A stretch of 64,000 nucleotides of DNA from Woeseiaceae bacterium (GTDB lineage Bacteria > Pseudomonadota > Gammaproteobacteria > Steroidobacterales > Woeseiaceae). Below, piece by piece: positions 1-8,636 of this stretch (its first letter is position 1; each line of letters opens with the position of its first letter). Both the position numbers and the translations under genes were made by a program. The DNA lies in the NCBI GenBank assembly GCA_030065915.1, contig JASJCQ010000002.1, positions 124,001-188,000 on the forward strand, read 5' to 3'. The notes below the pieces were generated by a model. The model saw only the letters and a list, made by a program, of their open reading frames with translations. It did not search any database and was not told the origin of the DNA.

Positions 1-114
1 CCATATGTCCGTGTATGGCTTAAACTTTTCAGGTATCAGGGGTCGTCTTCGTTTGGGCCGGCGGCGTCTCGATACAGGTTTCAAGACTCTGGCATATACC
101 CGAAGGGGGGTACC

Positions 115-2640
115 ATGAAAGACACCATCCGCCGTTGTGCGAGTGTGCTGCTTGCCGCAGCCGTGGCCGTACCAGTCACTGGTGCAGTCGCCCAGGACGA
201 TAGCTTTCTTCTCGAAGAAATCGTTGTCACCGCGCAGAAACGTGAGCAGAACCTGCAGGAAGTCCCTGTTGCGGTAACGGCTTACAACGCTGCAGTTCTG
301 CAGGATTCCGCAATCAAGGACATGCGTGACCTTGCGACGATTGCGCCTTCCCTGGTTTCCAGCCAGAGTCAGAACTCGACGACGTCGAGCTTCGCGATCC
401 GAGGTATCGGCACCAGCGCCCAGAACTTTGGTCTCGAGTCCTCCGTTGGCATCTATATCGACGGCGTTTATCGCTCCCGCCAAAGCTCGATCATCAACAA
501 CCTGGTGGACGTGGAGGCCGTCGAGGTGCTGCGCGGCCCGCAGGGCACTCTGTTCGGTAAGAATACCCCGTCTGGCGCGCTGACGATCCGTACCGTCGCA
601 CCGGACCACGAGCAGGATGGTTTCTTCGAAGCCACTGCCGGAAATTTCGGCCTGACTAACGTTTCGGCCGCGATGAACTTCTCACTTGTCGACGAAGTGC
701 TGGCCATGCGCGTTACCGGCTTCTCAAGCACTCGCGACGGCTATGTGGATGTCATCGGCATTGGCGACGACGTGGTCAACGACCGCGATCGATTTGGCGG
801 TCGCGTACAGTTCCTGTGGACGCCGAACGATAAGCTCGAGGCGCGCCTGATCTGGGACATGGCAGAGATCGATGAAGTCTGCTGTGCAGCCGTTACGCGC
901 CTGAATAACTTCCAGGACTTCGAAGGTAACCCGGGTTCCGACGCCCTGTTGCAGTTCGGTCTCGGTGTGCCGGTCGTCTCGGCGGATCGTTTCGACGACA
1001 ACGTCATGGCGCTGAACAGACTGCCGCTTTCCACCAACGAAGATTCCGGCGTGTCGCTCGAGCTGAACTACGATTTCGAGAACGCGACGTTTACGTCGAT
1101 CAGTGCCTCCCGCTCTTTTGACAGCACCGACCTGATCGACGCCGACTTCAGCGCAGCGCAGATCCTGACCGACGAGAACCTCTCTGATCAGAGCTCGTTT
1201 TCGCAGGAATTCCGACTGACCGGCGAGTTCGGCCAGGGCAACAACTACGTCGTTGGTGCCTACTACTTCGAGCAGGACCTGGACAACGTTTCTACGCTCA
1301 CGGGCCTGGCCGACACGAGCGCCGTTCTGAACATTCCGCTGACAGACCTGATCGATGGCATCAACGCGGTCAGCGCCGCGACCGGCGGCGCGTTACCGTT
1401 GGTCGCCGACTCCTTCCCGGACGGTTCTTTCGCTACTGACGACATGAGGCAGGAGCACGAGAGCTACGCGGTGTTCGCGCAGGCCGACTTCGCCCTGGGT
1501 GACAACTGGATCCTGACTGCAGGCGCACGCTACACCGACGAGGAAAAGACGCTTCGCTCTACCTTCCTCAATAGCCCGCTTGGCCCCGCGCCCGATGTTG
1601 CGGCAGCCGTTGGCGTACTGACCGGTATCGGCATCTGGCAGGTCGACCCGGCAGCACCGGGTGCGCTGGATCCAACCAACCCGGCCAACCAGCCGACGAT
1701 TCTTGGCGCCTTTTCGCCGTTCTACGTCCCGAGCTGGGGCTTCTACCTGCAGCCGGCGCTGGCACCGCAGGCCAGCGGTGTCGACGTCCTGGAGGACGAC
1801 CAGGTCACCGGCACGATCAAGCTGTCCTACATGCCGAACGAAGACATGATGTGGTATGTGTCCTACGGCACGGGCTACAAGTCCGGCGGTACCAACACGG
1901 ACCGTATCGATCCGTTCTTCGCACAGATTTTCCAGGCTGAGACGTCTACCGCAATCGAGATCGGCATGAAGGCAGACATTCCGGATGCCAACATGCGCGT
2001 CAACGTGGCAATCCACGACACGCAGGTCGAAGATCTGCAGACCAGCGCCTTCTCGGGTAACGGATTCAACCTGCAGAACGCCGGTGACGCTGACACCCAG
2101 GGCATCGAGATCGAAGCCTGGTGGGCGCCGACTGAGAACTGGGACGTTCAGATGTCCTATGCCTACAATACGGCCGACTTCGAGAACTTCGAGAACGGCA
2201 CGTGCTGGGTAGCGACGCCGTTCCAGACCGGAACGCCGGACCCGGGCCAGACCGATCCGAACATCCCGGTCTGTGATCGCAGCGGCGGACGCGTACCGTC
2301 CAACCCGGAGCATTCGTTCTACCTCGGGCTGGATCGTTATTTCGAGCTGACGTCAACGACAGGCGCATTCGCGAAGCTCGAATACATTCACTACTCGGAT
2401 ACGATGACCGACGGCAACAACGACCCGTTGAAGCTCCGTCCGTCCTTTGACTTCGTCAATCTGCGTGCGGGAATGGACTTCGACGCGTGGAATGCGCAGC
2501 TCGCCATCTGGGTTCGTAACCTTACCGACGAGAACTTCTACGAGACTGTGTTTGACGTACCTATCCAGGATGGCAAGCAGAACGCCTATCCGCTTGAGCC
2601 GCGGACCTGGGGCATCACGTTCCGTAAGGACTTCAACTAG
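115..2640 (+). CDS. TonB-dependent outer-membrane receptor
   Basis: An 841-residue TonB-dependent receptor that should take up a ligand across the outer membrane using TonB/ExbBD energy. Residues 1-26 form a signal peptide ending AVAQ. The TonB box EEIVVTAQ lies near residues 34-41, followed by a plug domain with the typical VLRGPQGTLFGKN stretch around residues 140-152. The rest is a long beta-barrel rich in alternating aromatic strands. The leader QKREQNLQEVPVAVTA is characteristic of the receptor group expanded in sphingomonads and marine gammaproteobacteria. The ATG is preceded by a G-rich ribosome-binding site (aaggggggtacc). Substrate cannot be read from the sequence, and no transport or degradation genes adjoin it. 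It is followed directly by a strong terminator, so it is probably monocistronic. Confidence 0.95.
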   Translation: MKDTIRRCASVLLAAAVAVPVTGAVAQDDSFLLEEIVVTAQKREQNLQEVPVAVTAYNAAVLQDSAIKDMRDLATIAPSLVSSQSQNSTTSSFAIRGIGTSAQNFGLESSVGIYIDGVYRSRQSSIINNLVDVEAVEVLRGPQGTLFGKNTPSGALTIRTVAPDHEQDGFFEATAGNFGLTNVSAAMNFSLVDEVLAMRVTGFSSTRDGYVDVIGIGDDVVNDRDRFGGRVQFLWTPNDKLEARLIWDMAEIDEVCCAAVTRLNNFQDFEGNPGSDALLQFGLGVPVVSADRFDDNVMALNRLPLSTNEDSGVSLELNYDFENATFTSISASRSFDSTDLIDADFSAAQILTDENLSDQSSFSQEFRLTGEFGQGNNYVVGAYYFEQDLDNVSTLTGLADTSAVLNIPLTDLIDGINAVSAATGGALPLVADSFPDGSFATDDMRQEHESYAVFAQADFALGDNWILTAGARYTDEEKTLRSTFLNSPLGPAPDVAAAVGVLTGIGIWQVDPAAPGALDPTNPANQPTILGAFSPFYVPSWGFYLQPALAPQASGVDVLEDDQVTGTIKLSYMPNEDMMWYVSYGTGYKSGGTNTDRIDPFFAQIFQAETSTAIEIGMKADIPDANMRVNVAIHDTQVEDLQTSAFSGNGFNLQNAGDADTQGIEIEAWWAPTENWDVQMSYAYNTADFENFENGTCWVATPFQTGTPDPGQTDPNIPVCDRSGGRVPSNPEHSFYLGLDRYFELTSTTGAFAKLEYIHYSDTMTDGNNDPLKLRPSFDFVNLRAGMDFDAWNAQLAIWVRNLTDENFYETVFDVPIQDGKQNAYPLEPRTWGITFRKDFN

Positions 2641-2667
2641 TCGGAACCTGCATTATTGCCAGACAGA

Positions 2668-2694
2668 ACGCGCCGCATTTGCGGCGCGTTTTTT
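2668..2694 (+). terminator. Rho-independent terminator after the TonB receptor
   Basis: A perfect 9-bp GC-rich stem (acgcgccgc / gcggcgcgt) with the 4-base loop attt, followed by a run of six T. It lies 28 bases after the receptor stop codon and before the convergent flavin reductase gene. No other recognisable feature lies between the two genes. Confidence 0.93.
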
Positions 2695-2741
2695 CTTGCT
2701 CGTAGTTATTGTGGCGCCAATGCGGGCGCAGCGCAGATTCG

Positions 2742-3218
2742 TCAATCGAGCGACGCGTAGTTTCCCGAGTAATACAGCAGCGGGCTACCGGCGTGGTTTT
2801 CATGATGCAGTATTTCACCAACAATGATGTGGTGGTCTCCGGCGTCATAGATCTGGTAGGTGCGGCAGTCGAAGCGGGCCAGGACATCCGGCAAGATCGG
2901 AACGCCGTTGTCTGAGATCGAGTGTTCGATTCGCTCGTAGGACTTGTGGTCGGTTTGCGCGAAGTGGCTCGCGAGGTGCACCTGATCGTTCGTCAGTACG
3001 TGGATCGCGTAATGCTCGGCCTCGAGGTATGCGTCCAGCGAATTACAGGTCTTGGCGATGTTCCATAGGATCAGCGGCGGGTCCAACGAGACCGAGCTGA
3101 AGCTGTTTGCCGTTATTCCACACGAGCGTCCGTCGCCGGAGCGGCAGGTCACTACCGTCACACCGGTGGCGAACTTTCCAAGGCTCTTCCTTAAGTTCAA
3201 TGAGGTCGCGTCTGTCAT
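2742..3218 (-). CDS. Flavin reductase-like domain protein
   Basis: A 158-residue protein of the flavin reductase-like, FMN-binding split-barrel family. The N-terminal half has the family signature: LRKSLGKFATGVTVVT near residue 10, then GITANSFSSVSLDPPLI, which forms the FMN phosphate-binding region. The C-terminal half carries the HHIIVGEI strand. Members reduce FMN or FAD with NAD(P)H, often supplying a monooxygenase. No monooxygenase gene is adjacent, so the partner is unknown. It is convergent with the TonB receptor and divergent from the GGDEF-EAL gene, with 67 bases between start codons. Length is normal for the family. Confidence 0.9.
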   Translation of the reverse strand: MTDATSLNLRKSLGKFATGVTVVTCRSGDGRSCGITANSFSSVSLDPPLILWNIAKTCNSLDAYLEAEHYAIHVLTNDQVHLASHFAQTDHKSYERIEHSISDNGVPILPDVLARFDCRTYQIYDAGDHHIIVGEILHHENHAGSPLLYYSGNYASLD

Positions 3219-3285
3219 AGCGGGCGCAGTATGCGTTCGCCGGCGCTAAGGGGCAAGCCGTAAGTGCTTGTAATGTGTTCGATTC

Positions 3286-6021
3286 ATGAGAAAATGCGGC
3301 TTTCAGGCTGCGGAAAACGACGCTTGCGAACCTCTGCCGCAAAAATCTGCTCCATGCCCTGGTGACGTTGTGACTGATTCCACCGATCATCAGACCGGCA
3401 TCCGACCGCGACGCCCCCGCGCTGGAACGCGTACGCGCGGCACGGTCGATGCGCTGCAGACGAAAATCGCGGTCAACCTGCAGAATCTTTCCGGCGACGG
3501 TTCAAACGAGCAGTTGGCTTCCAACATCGCTGAACTGCCGGAGGCGGCCGGTTGCGATGCAGCGTTTCTCGCGCTGTTGTCCGACGACGGTGACAAGATC
3601 GAAACCGTTCACTCAGGCCGCAGCGGCTTCGCCCAGTGCTCCAGCGACGTCCTCGCCGGCGAGCCCCTGGCGAACTGGCCATGGCTGACCGATCGACTCG
3701 GTCATCTCCGTGTCATTGAGATTGATAACTCCACTGATGCACCGACCGCCGCGCAGTCAGAGTATGAGCGCCTGGCTGAGCTACATTTCGGCTCGCTGCT
3801 GATCATCGGGATTGCGGTAAAGGGCAATATCTGTGGCTTTCTCGCTTTCGGCAATGAGCACGCGACCGACAGTTGGGATGCGAACTTTCATCTGCTGATC
3901 AAGTTAATCGGTGCGTCCCTGGCGTCGGGCCTGGAGCTGCTCGACGACCGGTCGATACTCGGCGATATCGACCAGCGCAGCGAGCTTGTCGACATGACCG
4001 CCAATGACGGCATCTGGGACTTCGACGGCCAGACCAAACGCGTCGAGCTGTCCCCGCGCTGGAAGACCATGCTTGGCTATGATGTCGATGACGACGATAT
4101 CGCGCTCGACTGGTACACGCTGGTGCACCCGGATGACATGGCGCGCGTGCAGAGCAAGATGCGTGAACACCTGGAAGGAAAGACGCCGTTCTTCGAGTCG
4201 ATGCATCGCATGCGCCACCGCAGCGGCGACTGGCGCTGGATGAGCAGCCGCGCGAAGGGTGTACTGGACAAGAACGGTCGCCTGATTCGATTACTCGGCG
4301 TCGAAGTCGATATCACGGAGCGCAAGCTCTACGAAGAAGCACTGTTCCGGCAGAAGGAGAGTGCGCAGATTACGCTGCAATCCATCGGCGACGGTGTCAT
4401 CACCACAGACGCTGATGGCGATGTCGAATACGTGAACCCTGTCGCCGAGGAATTGACGGGCTGGAAAGTCGACGACGCCAGCGGTCGGCCACTGGACGAG
4501 ATCTTTCGAGGGTTCCACGAGGAAACCTGCGAGCCGCTCGAGAATCCTCTGGTCGTAGCGATACGAAGGGACAGGGCGATCAAGTCCGTGCGCCCGACGC
4601 TGCTGATCCGTCGAGACGGTAACGAGCTCTATATCGAGAGTACGGCCTCCCCGATTCGCGACGGCAAGGGAGTGGTCACCGGGGGCGTGCTCGTGTTCCA
4701 CGACGTTTCGGAGTCCCGTGAGTTGAATCGTCGTCTCAGCTATCACGCGAGTCACGACATCCTGACCGGGCTGGTCAATCGTCGTGAGTTCGAGAATCGC
4801 CTCGAGCGTGCGCTGAAGAGTGCCCGGGCGCGCGAGACGTCCTACGCGCTGCTGTACCTGGATCTCGACCAGTTCAAGATCGTTAACGACTCCTGCGGTC
4901 ACAGCGCCGGTGACGCACTGCTCGGACAGCTTGGCGCGCTACTCAAGTCCAAGATTCGCTGGCGTGACACGCTGGCGCGTCTCGGCGGCGACGAGTTCGG
5001 CGTGCTCCTGGAGAGCTGTAGTCTCGACGAGGCGATGCAAACTGCAGAAGCACTGCGCATCGCGATCGGCGACTACAAGTTCCTTTGGGACGACCGGACA
5101 TTCCGTCTCGGTGTCAGTATCGGCGTCGTCCCGATCACGGCCGAAAACGAAGACGTCGCTGCGCTGTTGAGCGCCGCTGACAGCGCGTGCGCCGCGGCAA
5201 AGGAGGCCGGCCGCAATCGAATCCACAGCTTCCAGGAAAACGACATCGACCTGATGCGCCGGCGCCGCGAACTGCAGTGGGCGGCCCGCATCAACAACGC
5301 GCTCGAGGAGAATCGCTTCGAGTTGTACCGGCAGACGATCAAGCCGCTGCAGGCCGAGGAAGAGGGCGCGCACTACGAGATATTGCTGCGTATGCGCGAC
5401 GAGAACGGCGGCGTGATCTCGCCGGCTCTGTTCATCGAAGCGGCAGAGCGTTATGGCATTACGCCGAGCATCGATCGCTGGGTCATTCGCAGCGCGTTTC
5501 GCTGGCTGGTGTCTGAAGCGGATGAACGCGAACGCCTGGCGATGTGTTCGATCAACCTGTCTGGCCAGAGTCTAGGCGATGAGAAGTTCCTGCCGTTTGT
5601 CGTCGAGCAGTTCCAGATGAGCGGGCTGGATGCGACGAAGATCTGTTTTGAGATTACCGAGACAGCGGCTATCGCAAGCTACTCACAGGCCAATCGGTTT
5701 ATCAACGCATTGAAGGAGCTCGGCTGCCTGTTCGCGCTGGATGACTTCGGTACCGGCTTGTCGTCATTCGGTTACCTGAAGCACTTCCCGGTCGATTTCC
5801 TCAAGATCGACGGCAGCTTCGTCAAGGAAATCCTGCACGACCCGATCGACCGGGAGATGGTTCGATCAATTAACGAGATCGGCCACCTGACCGGCAAGAA
5901 GACCATCGCGGAGTTTGCCGAGAACGAAGAAATCATCACGATGCTGCGCGGCATGGGCATCGACTATGCGCAAGGGTATGGGGTGAGTGAGCCGAAGCGA
6001 GTGACTCGTGCCGTCGCGTAA
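3286..6021 (+). CDS. GAF-PAS-PAS-GGDEF-EAL cyclic-di-GMP signalling protein
   Basis: A 911-residue soluble sensor for cyclic-di-GMP turnover. The order is a GAF-like domain (about 55-215), a PAS domain (about 230-345, beginning NDGIWDFD), a second PAS (about 355-475), GGDEF (about 485-640) and EAL (about 650-905). The cyclase motif GGDEF is intact near residue 567 and is preceded by an RWRD inhibitory site, five residues upstream. The phosphodiesterase signature reads EILLR rather than EALLR, but the glutamate is kept. Downstream motifs NLSGQSL, FEITET, LDDFGTG, KIDGSF and AEFAEN retain the usual metal and catalytic residues, so both activities are plausible. No membrane segment is seen, so the signal is probably cytosolic. 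A GTG near 3370 is an alternative start. The last 12 codons recur twice downstream. Confidence 0.95.
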   Translation: MRKCGFQAAENDACEPLPQKSAPCPGDVVTDSTDHQTGIRPRRPRAGTRTRGTVDALQTKIAVNLQNLSGDGSNEQLASNIAELPEAAGCDAAFLALLSDDGDKIETVHSGRSGFAQCSSDVLAGEPLANWPWLTDRLGHLRVIEIDNSTDAPTAAQSEYERLAELHFGSLLIIGIAVKGNICGFLAFGNEHATDSWDANFHLLIKLIGASLASGLELLDDRSILGDIDQRSELVDMTANDGIWDFDGQTKRVELSPRWKTMLGYDVDDDDIALDWYTLVHPDDMARVQSKMREHLEGKTPFFESMHRMRHRSGDWRWMSSRAKGVLDKNGRLIRLLGVEVDITERKLYEEALFRQKESAQITLQSIGDGVITTDADGDVEYVNPVAEELTGWKVDDASGRPLDEIFRGFHEETCEPLENPLVVAIRRDRAIKSVRPTLLIRRDGNELYIESTASPIRDGKGVVTGGVLVFHDVSESRELNRRLSYHASHDILTGLVNRREFENRLERALKSARARETSYALLYLDLDQFKIVNDSCGHSAGDALLGQLGALLKSKIRWRDTLARLGGDEFGVLLESCSLDEAMQTAEALRIAIGDYKFLWDDRTFRLGVSIGVVPITAENEDVAALLSAADSACAAAKEAGRNRIHSFQENDIDLMRRRRELQWAARINNALEENRFELYRQTIKPLQAEEEGAHYEILLRMRDENGGVISPALFIEAAERYGITPSIDRWVIRSAFRWLVSEADERERLAMCSINLSGQSLGDEKFLPFVVEQFQMSGLDATKICFEITETAAIASYSQANRFINALKELGCLFALDDFGTGLSSFGYLKHFPVDFLKIDGSFVKEILHDPIDREMVRSINEIGHLTGKKTIAEFAENEEIITMLRGMGIDYAQGYGVSEPKRVTRAVA

Positions 6022-6120
6022 AGAAGGACCGGAGTCAGCGAGCCGAAGCGCGTTACCCGCGCTGTGGCGTAGAGGACGACTGGAGTCAGCGAGCCGAAGC
6101 GAGTGACTCGTGCGTTGGTT
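5983..6120 (+). repeat. In-frame 51-bp triplication of the GGDEF-EAL gene 3' end
   Basis: Three copies of the terminal coding segment begin at 5983, 6034 and 6085, each exactly 51 bases (17 codons) apart and therefore in one frame. Copies 1 and 2 both encode VSEPKRVTRAVA plus a stop (TAA, then TAG). Copy 3 encodes VSEPKRVTRA and then diverges. The inter-copy linkers also agree (RRTG and RTTG). Copies 1 and 2 differ in 8 of 12 sense codons, always at the third base and always synonymously. Copy 1 is the real gene end; copies 2 and 3 lie beyond its stop. Confidence 0.9.
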
Positions 6121-6212
6121 CAGGCGAGCAGCAGGGTCGCTTGCACGGGCGCCCGACTTTCCTACAGTCTAAAGAAGCAACCGCATGCCAGAAAAACGGT
6201 GGAGGGCAAGCA

Positions 6213-6662
6213 ATGCCAGGCCCAGGCTATGTCATCAGGTCCGAGCACGTTAGGGTGGCGATCGAAAAAGCGACCGAACAGGAGCGCCCGTCGCTGGAGA
6301 GTCTCCTTGAGATGGTCAGTGAACTCGACGCGCTCGAGCGCAGCTTGCCCGAACGAGTCGCCAAAGCCCAGGCAGACGCCGGCATCGAGAAACGTCCGCT
6401 TTCAAGAGCGGCGGGAGAGGCGATCGCGCTTTCGTCGGATGCCGCTCGGGAGATCGACCGACTTCTGACGCGCAAATGCAATCGCGCCTGTTCGGCCAGC
6501 ACGGTGCTCGAGGAGATCCTGGCAATAGCAAGAGAAGACATGAAGTCGTCGAATTGGATCGACAATGCTACTCCCGACGACGACCCTACGAAGGCGATTT
6601 TCTCCGAGCTGTATTGGAAGAGGCGGGAAATCGTAGGAAAAATACGAAAGCTCATCGCCTGA
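6213..6662 (+). CDS. Hypothetical helical protein, family not recognised
   Basis: A 149-residue predicted protein that I do not recognise. The ATG at 6213 is chosen because ggaggg lies seven bases upstream; a TTG at 6141 would add 24 residues without a comparable site. The sequence looks mostly alpha-helical and charged, with no signal peptide or membrane segment. It has two cysteines close together (RKCNRACSAS, about residues 90-98) and a basic C-terminus ending KRREIVGKIRKLIA. A weak sigma-70-like promoter can be proposed at 6141-6168 (ttgcac, 16 bases, tacagt). It sits between the repeated end of the GGDEF-EAL gene and the convergent nadC, a spot that may recombine. It could be a strain-specific gene. 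Confidence 0.6.
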   Translation: MPGPGYVIRSEHVRVAIEKATEQERPSLESLLEMVSELDALERSLPERVAKAQADAGIEKRPLSRAAGEAIALSSDAAREIDRLLTRKCNRACSASTVLEEILAIAREDMKSSNWIDNATPDDDPTKAIFSELYWKRREIVGKIRKLIA

Positions 6663-6698
6663 GCCCGTACGGATTGAGGGGCTGGACAGGCGGCTCGC

Positions 6699-7556
6699 CT
6701 ATGATCCTATGCTGAAGCGCATCGACAGGTCGGCGGCTCGGACGTGCTTGGTCAATGCGCCGATCGAGATGTAGTTGACGCCCGTTTCCGCCAGCTCGCG
6801 AACCGAGTCGATGTCGACATTGCCGGAGACTTCGAGTTCTGCTGCGACGAAGCCGTAGTCCGAGTTTAATGCCACCGCCTCGCGGGTGTCCCCAAGACTG
6901 AAGTTATCGAGAAGAATGCGAGTTGCCCCGGCGTCCAGAGCGGCCTTCAGTTCGTCGAGCGATTCGACCTCGATTTCGACCATGACGTCCGGGTCGTCGC
7001 CCTCAACGGCTGCCAGTGCGTTCGCGATGCCGCCAGCACTCTTGATGTGGTTTTCCTTGATCAGGATGCCGTCATAGAGGCCGACACGGTGATTCCGTCC
7101 GCCGCCGCAGCGGACTGCGTATTTCTGTGCCAGGCGCAAGCCCGGGATTGTTTTCCGGGTATCGAGAATTTTCGCCTGGGTACCATTCACAGCAGCGACG
7201 AACTGTGCCGTCGTTGTTGCAGTGCCTGACAAGGTTTGCAGGAAATTCAGTGCGGTTCGCTCGCCGGTCAGCATCGCGCGGGAGTTTCCGACGAGCTTGC
7301 AGACGACGTCGTCCGGTTCAGCCTGCTGACCGTCGGTAACGTACCAGTCGACGATGATGCTCTCGTCCAGTTGCCGAAACACCTCGTTGAACCAGTCCAT
7401 GCCGGCAATCGTCATGGTCTCGCGCGCGACGACAGTTGCGCCGCTGACGGCATCGGCATCGACCAGCGCTGCCGTCAGGTCCCCGGCGCCCACGTCCTCT
7501 CTGAGCGCGTTGGCGACGCTTGTCTCGATTTCTGTCTTTAGCTCGTCATTCATCAT
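6699..7556 (-). CDS. nadC: Nicotinate-nucleotide pyrophosphorylase (quinolinate phosphoribosyltransferase)
   Basis: About 285 residues. It converts quinolinate and PRPP to nicotinate mononucleotide, CO2 and pyrophosphate in de novo NAD synthesis in the cytosol. Family motifs are clear: EDVGAGDLT near the N-terminus, DTRKTIPGLR, then CGGGRNHRVGLYDGILIKENH, containing the phosphate-binding and catalytic basic residues. The C-terminal half has the barrel motifs VEIEVESLDEL and LLDNFS. Two ATG codons in tandem (7556 and 7553) and a TTG at 7559 could each be the start. No Shine-Dalgarno is visible because a terminator hairpin lies directly upstream. nadA and nadB are not in the window. Confidence 0.95.
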   Translation of the reverse strand: MMNDELKTEIETSVANALREDVGAGDLTAALVDADAVSGATVVARETMTIAGMDWFNEVFRQLDESIIVDWYVTDGQQAEPDDVVCKLVGNSRAMLTGERTALNFLQTLSGTATTTAQFVAAVNGTQAKILDTRKTIPGLRLAQKYAVRCGGGRNHRVGLYDGILIKENHIKSAGGIANALAAVEGDDPDVMVEIEVESLDELKAALDAGATRILLDNFSLGDTREAVALNSDYGFVAAELEVSGNVDIDSVRELAETGVNYISIGALTKHVRAADLSMRFSIGS

Positions 7557-7557
7557 C

Positions 7558-7581
7558 AAAAAAGCCCGGACAAGCCGGGCT
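7558..7581 (-). terminator. Terminator of the PuuD-like gene, abutting nadC
   Basis: On the minus strand a 7-bp stem (agcccgg / ccgggct) with a 5-base loop is followed by a run of six T. It lies between the stop of the PuuD-like gene at 7607 and nadC. The T-tract runs directly into the nadC start codons, leaving no room for a normal leader after the hairpin. Confidence 0.8.
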
Positions 7582-7606
7582 CCTTCGTTCAGTCCCGATC
7601 AATCGA

Positions 7607-8212
7607 TCAAAGGAAGAATCCACCGTGACCGTAGCCGACCATGCTCATCAGCATCGGAATCGACAGCAGTGTGTTGGTGCGGGATGCCAGCAGGGCCGTG
7701 TTCTTCGCCTTGGCGATCTCGTCGGCACTGGCCTCAACCATGCCCAGCACCTTCTTCTGGTTCGGCCAGATCAGCACCCAGACGTTGAATAGCATGATTG
7801 TGCCCAGCCAGGCCCCGACCCCGATCCACATTGCGGCCGGGTTCGGTACGTCGGACATCATGCCGAGGGTGAATGCATCCATGAAGATGCCCAGGTGGCC
7901 GAGGTAGGCGGCACCGCTCAGCCAGGTGACGACGGCGCCCCAGCGGAACCACCACAGCGCGCGCGGTGCGACGTACTTTGTGATTCCCGCGCCGCCAGGC
8001 CCGCCTTCGTCGCTGACTGCTTCAGCGAGCGCCGGGACCTGGACGAAATTGAAATAGTAGAGCAGGCCAATCCACGTAATACCGGCCATCACGTGAATCC
8101 ACACGATGAAGCTGTGGACATTGAAACTGAGTCCCGATGTGGCCGCGGCGATAATGACGGACAACACGACTCCAGCGGTGATCGTGCCGCCGACGCTTTT
8201 GAGAGGGTTCAT
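7607..8212 (-). CDS. PuuD-like (urate hydroxylase family) membrane protein
   Basis: A 201-residue integral membrane protein resembling the membrane part of the PuuD urate hydroxylase family. About four or five hydrophobic segments are visible, including one with HSFIVWIHVMAGITWIG, whose histidines are typical of this family, and WFRWGAVVTWLSG. The C-terminus ends GYGHGGFFL. The ATG at 8212 is preferred because ggag lies about ten bases upstream and the conserved sequence begins there; an open frame to 8389 reads into non-coding sequence. There is no cytochrome c domain as in full-length PuuD, and no other purine-catabolism gene is nearby. A role in urate oxidation is therefore doubtful; a haem-associated membrane function is the safer statement. 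Confidence 0.75.
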   Translation of the reverse strand: MNPLKSVGGTITAGVVLSVIIAAATSGLSFNVHSFIVWIHVMAGITWIGLLYYFNFVQVPALAEAVSDEGGPGGAGITKYVAPRALWWFRWGAVVTWLSGAAYLGHLGIFMDAFTLGMMSDVPNPAAMWIGVGAWLGTIMLFNVWVLIWPNQKKVLGMVEASADEIAKAKNTALLASRTNTLLSIPMLMSMVGYGHGGFFL

Positions 8213-8388
8213 GAATTCAGTACTCCGCGAGTTTTGTAGTTGGTTTTCTTGGGGCCAAGGGCCAAGTGTGGGGCGTATTATAGGGAATAGCAGCGCCGAA
8301 TGAAGGCGTTTGGCTCGCCTGCGCTGTCGGGAACAGGCACAATAGCCAGCCTTGAGCTCGATACTTGATACTAAGGTATTGAAAAACA

Positions 8389-8619
8389 ATGATTTTAAAC
8401 GAGCCGGATGGAGCCGGTATCACTACGGTCGCGCAAAAGAGCGACGATCGAACCACGTGGCCACTGTCTCCGTGTGTCATGATCTGCACATTGGATGACG
8501 ACGATCGTTGTCTGGGCTGCGGGCGTACGCTCGAGCAGATTTCAGACTGGGCGTTAATGAGCAAGGAGCAGCAGTGGGCCGTCATCGATGAACTGGCGGA
8601 CTGGACCCCGGACGACTAG
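8389..8619 (+). CDS. DUF1289 small cysteine-motif protein
   Basis: A 76-residue DUF1289 protein. The core reads SPCVMICTLDDDDRCLGCGRTLEQISDW, with the four-cysteine pattern (CVMIC, CLGC) and the RT..EI..W ending of the family. The cysteines suggest a small metal or iron-sulfur site. The biochemical role of the family is not established. It is the first gene of a likely three-gene run with the small lipoprotein at 8637 and the glutaredoxin at 8765, which also points to iron-sulfur or redox biology, though only by context. Confidence 0.85.
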   Translation: MILNEPDGAGITTVAQKSDDRTTWPLSPCVMICTLDDDDRCLGCGRTLEQISDWALMSKEQQWAVIDELADWTPDD

Positions 8620-8636
8620 CATCATTAGGAGTTGAT

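Noticed and set aside
1393-2313. 306-codon open frame antisense to the TonB receptor
   Set aside because: Arg/Val-rich shadow of the receptor barrel, with no ribosome-binding site or domain.
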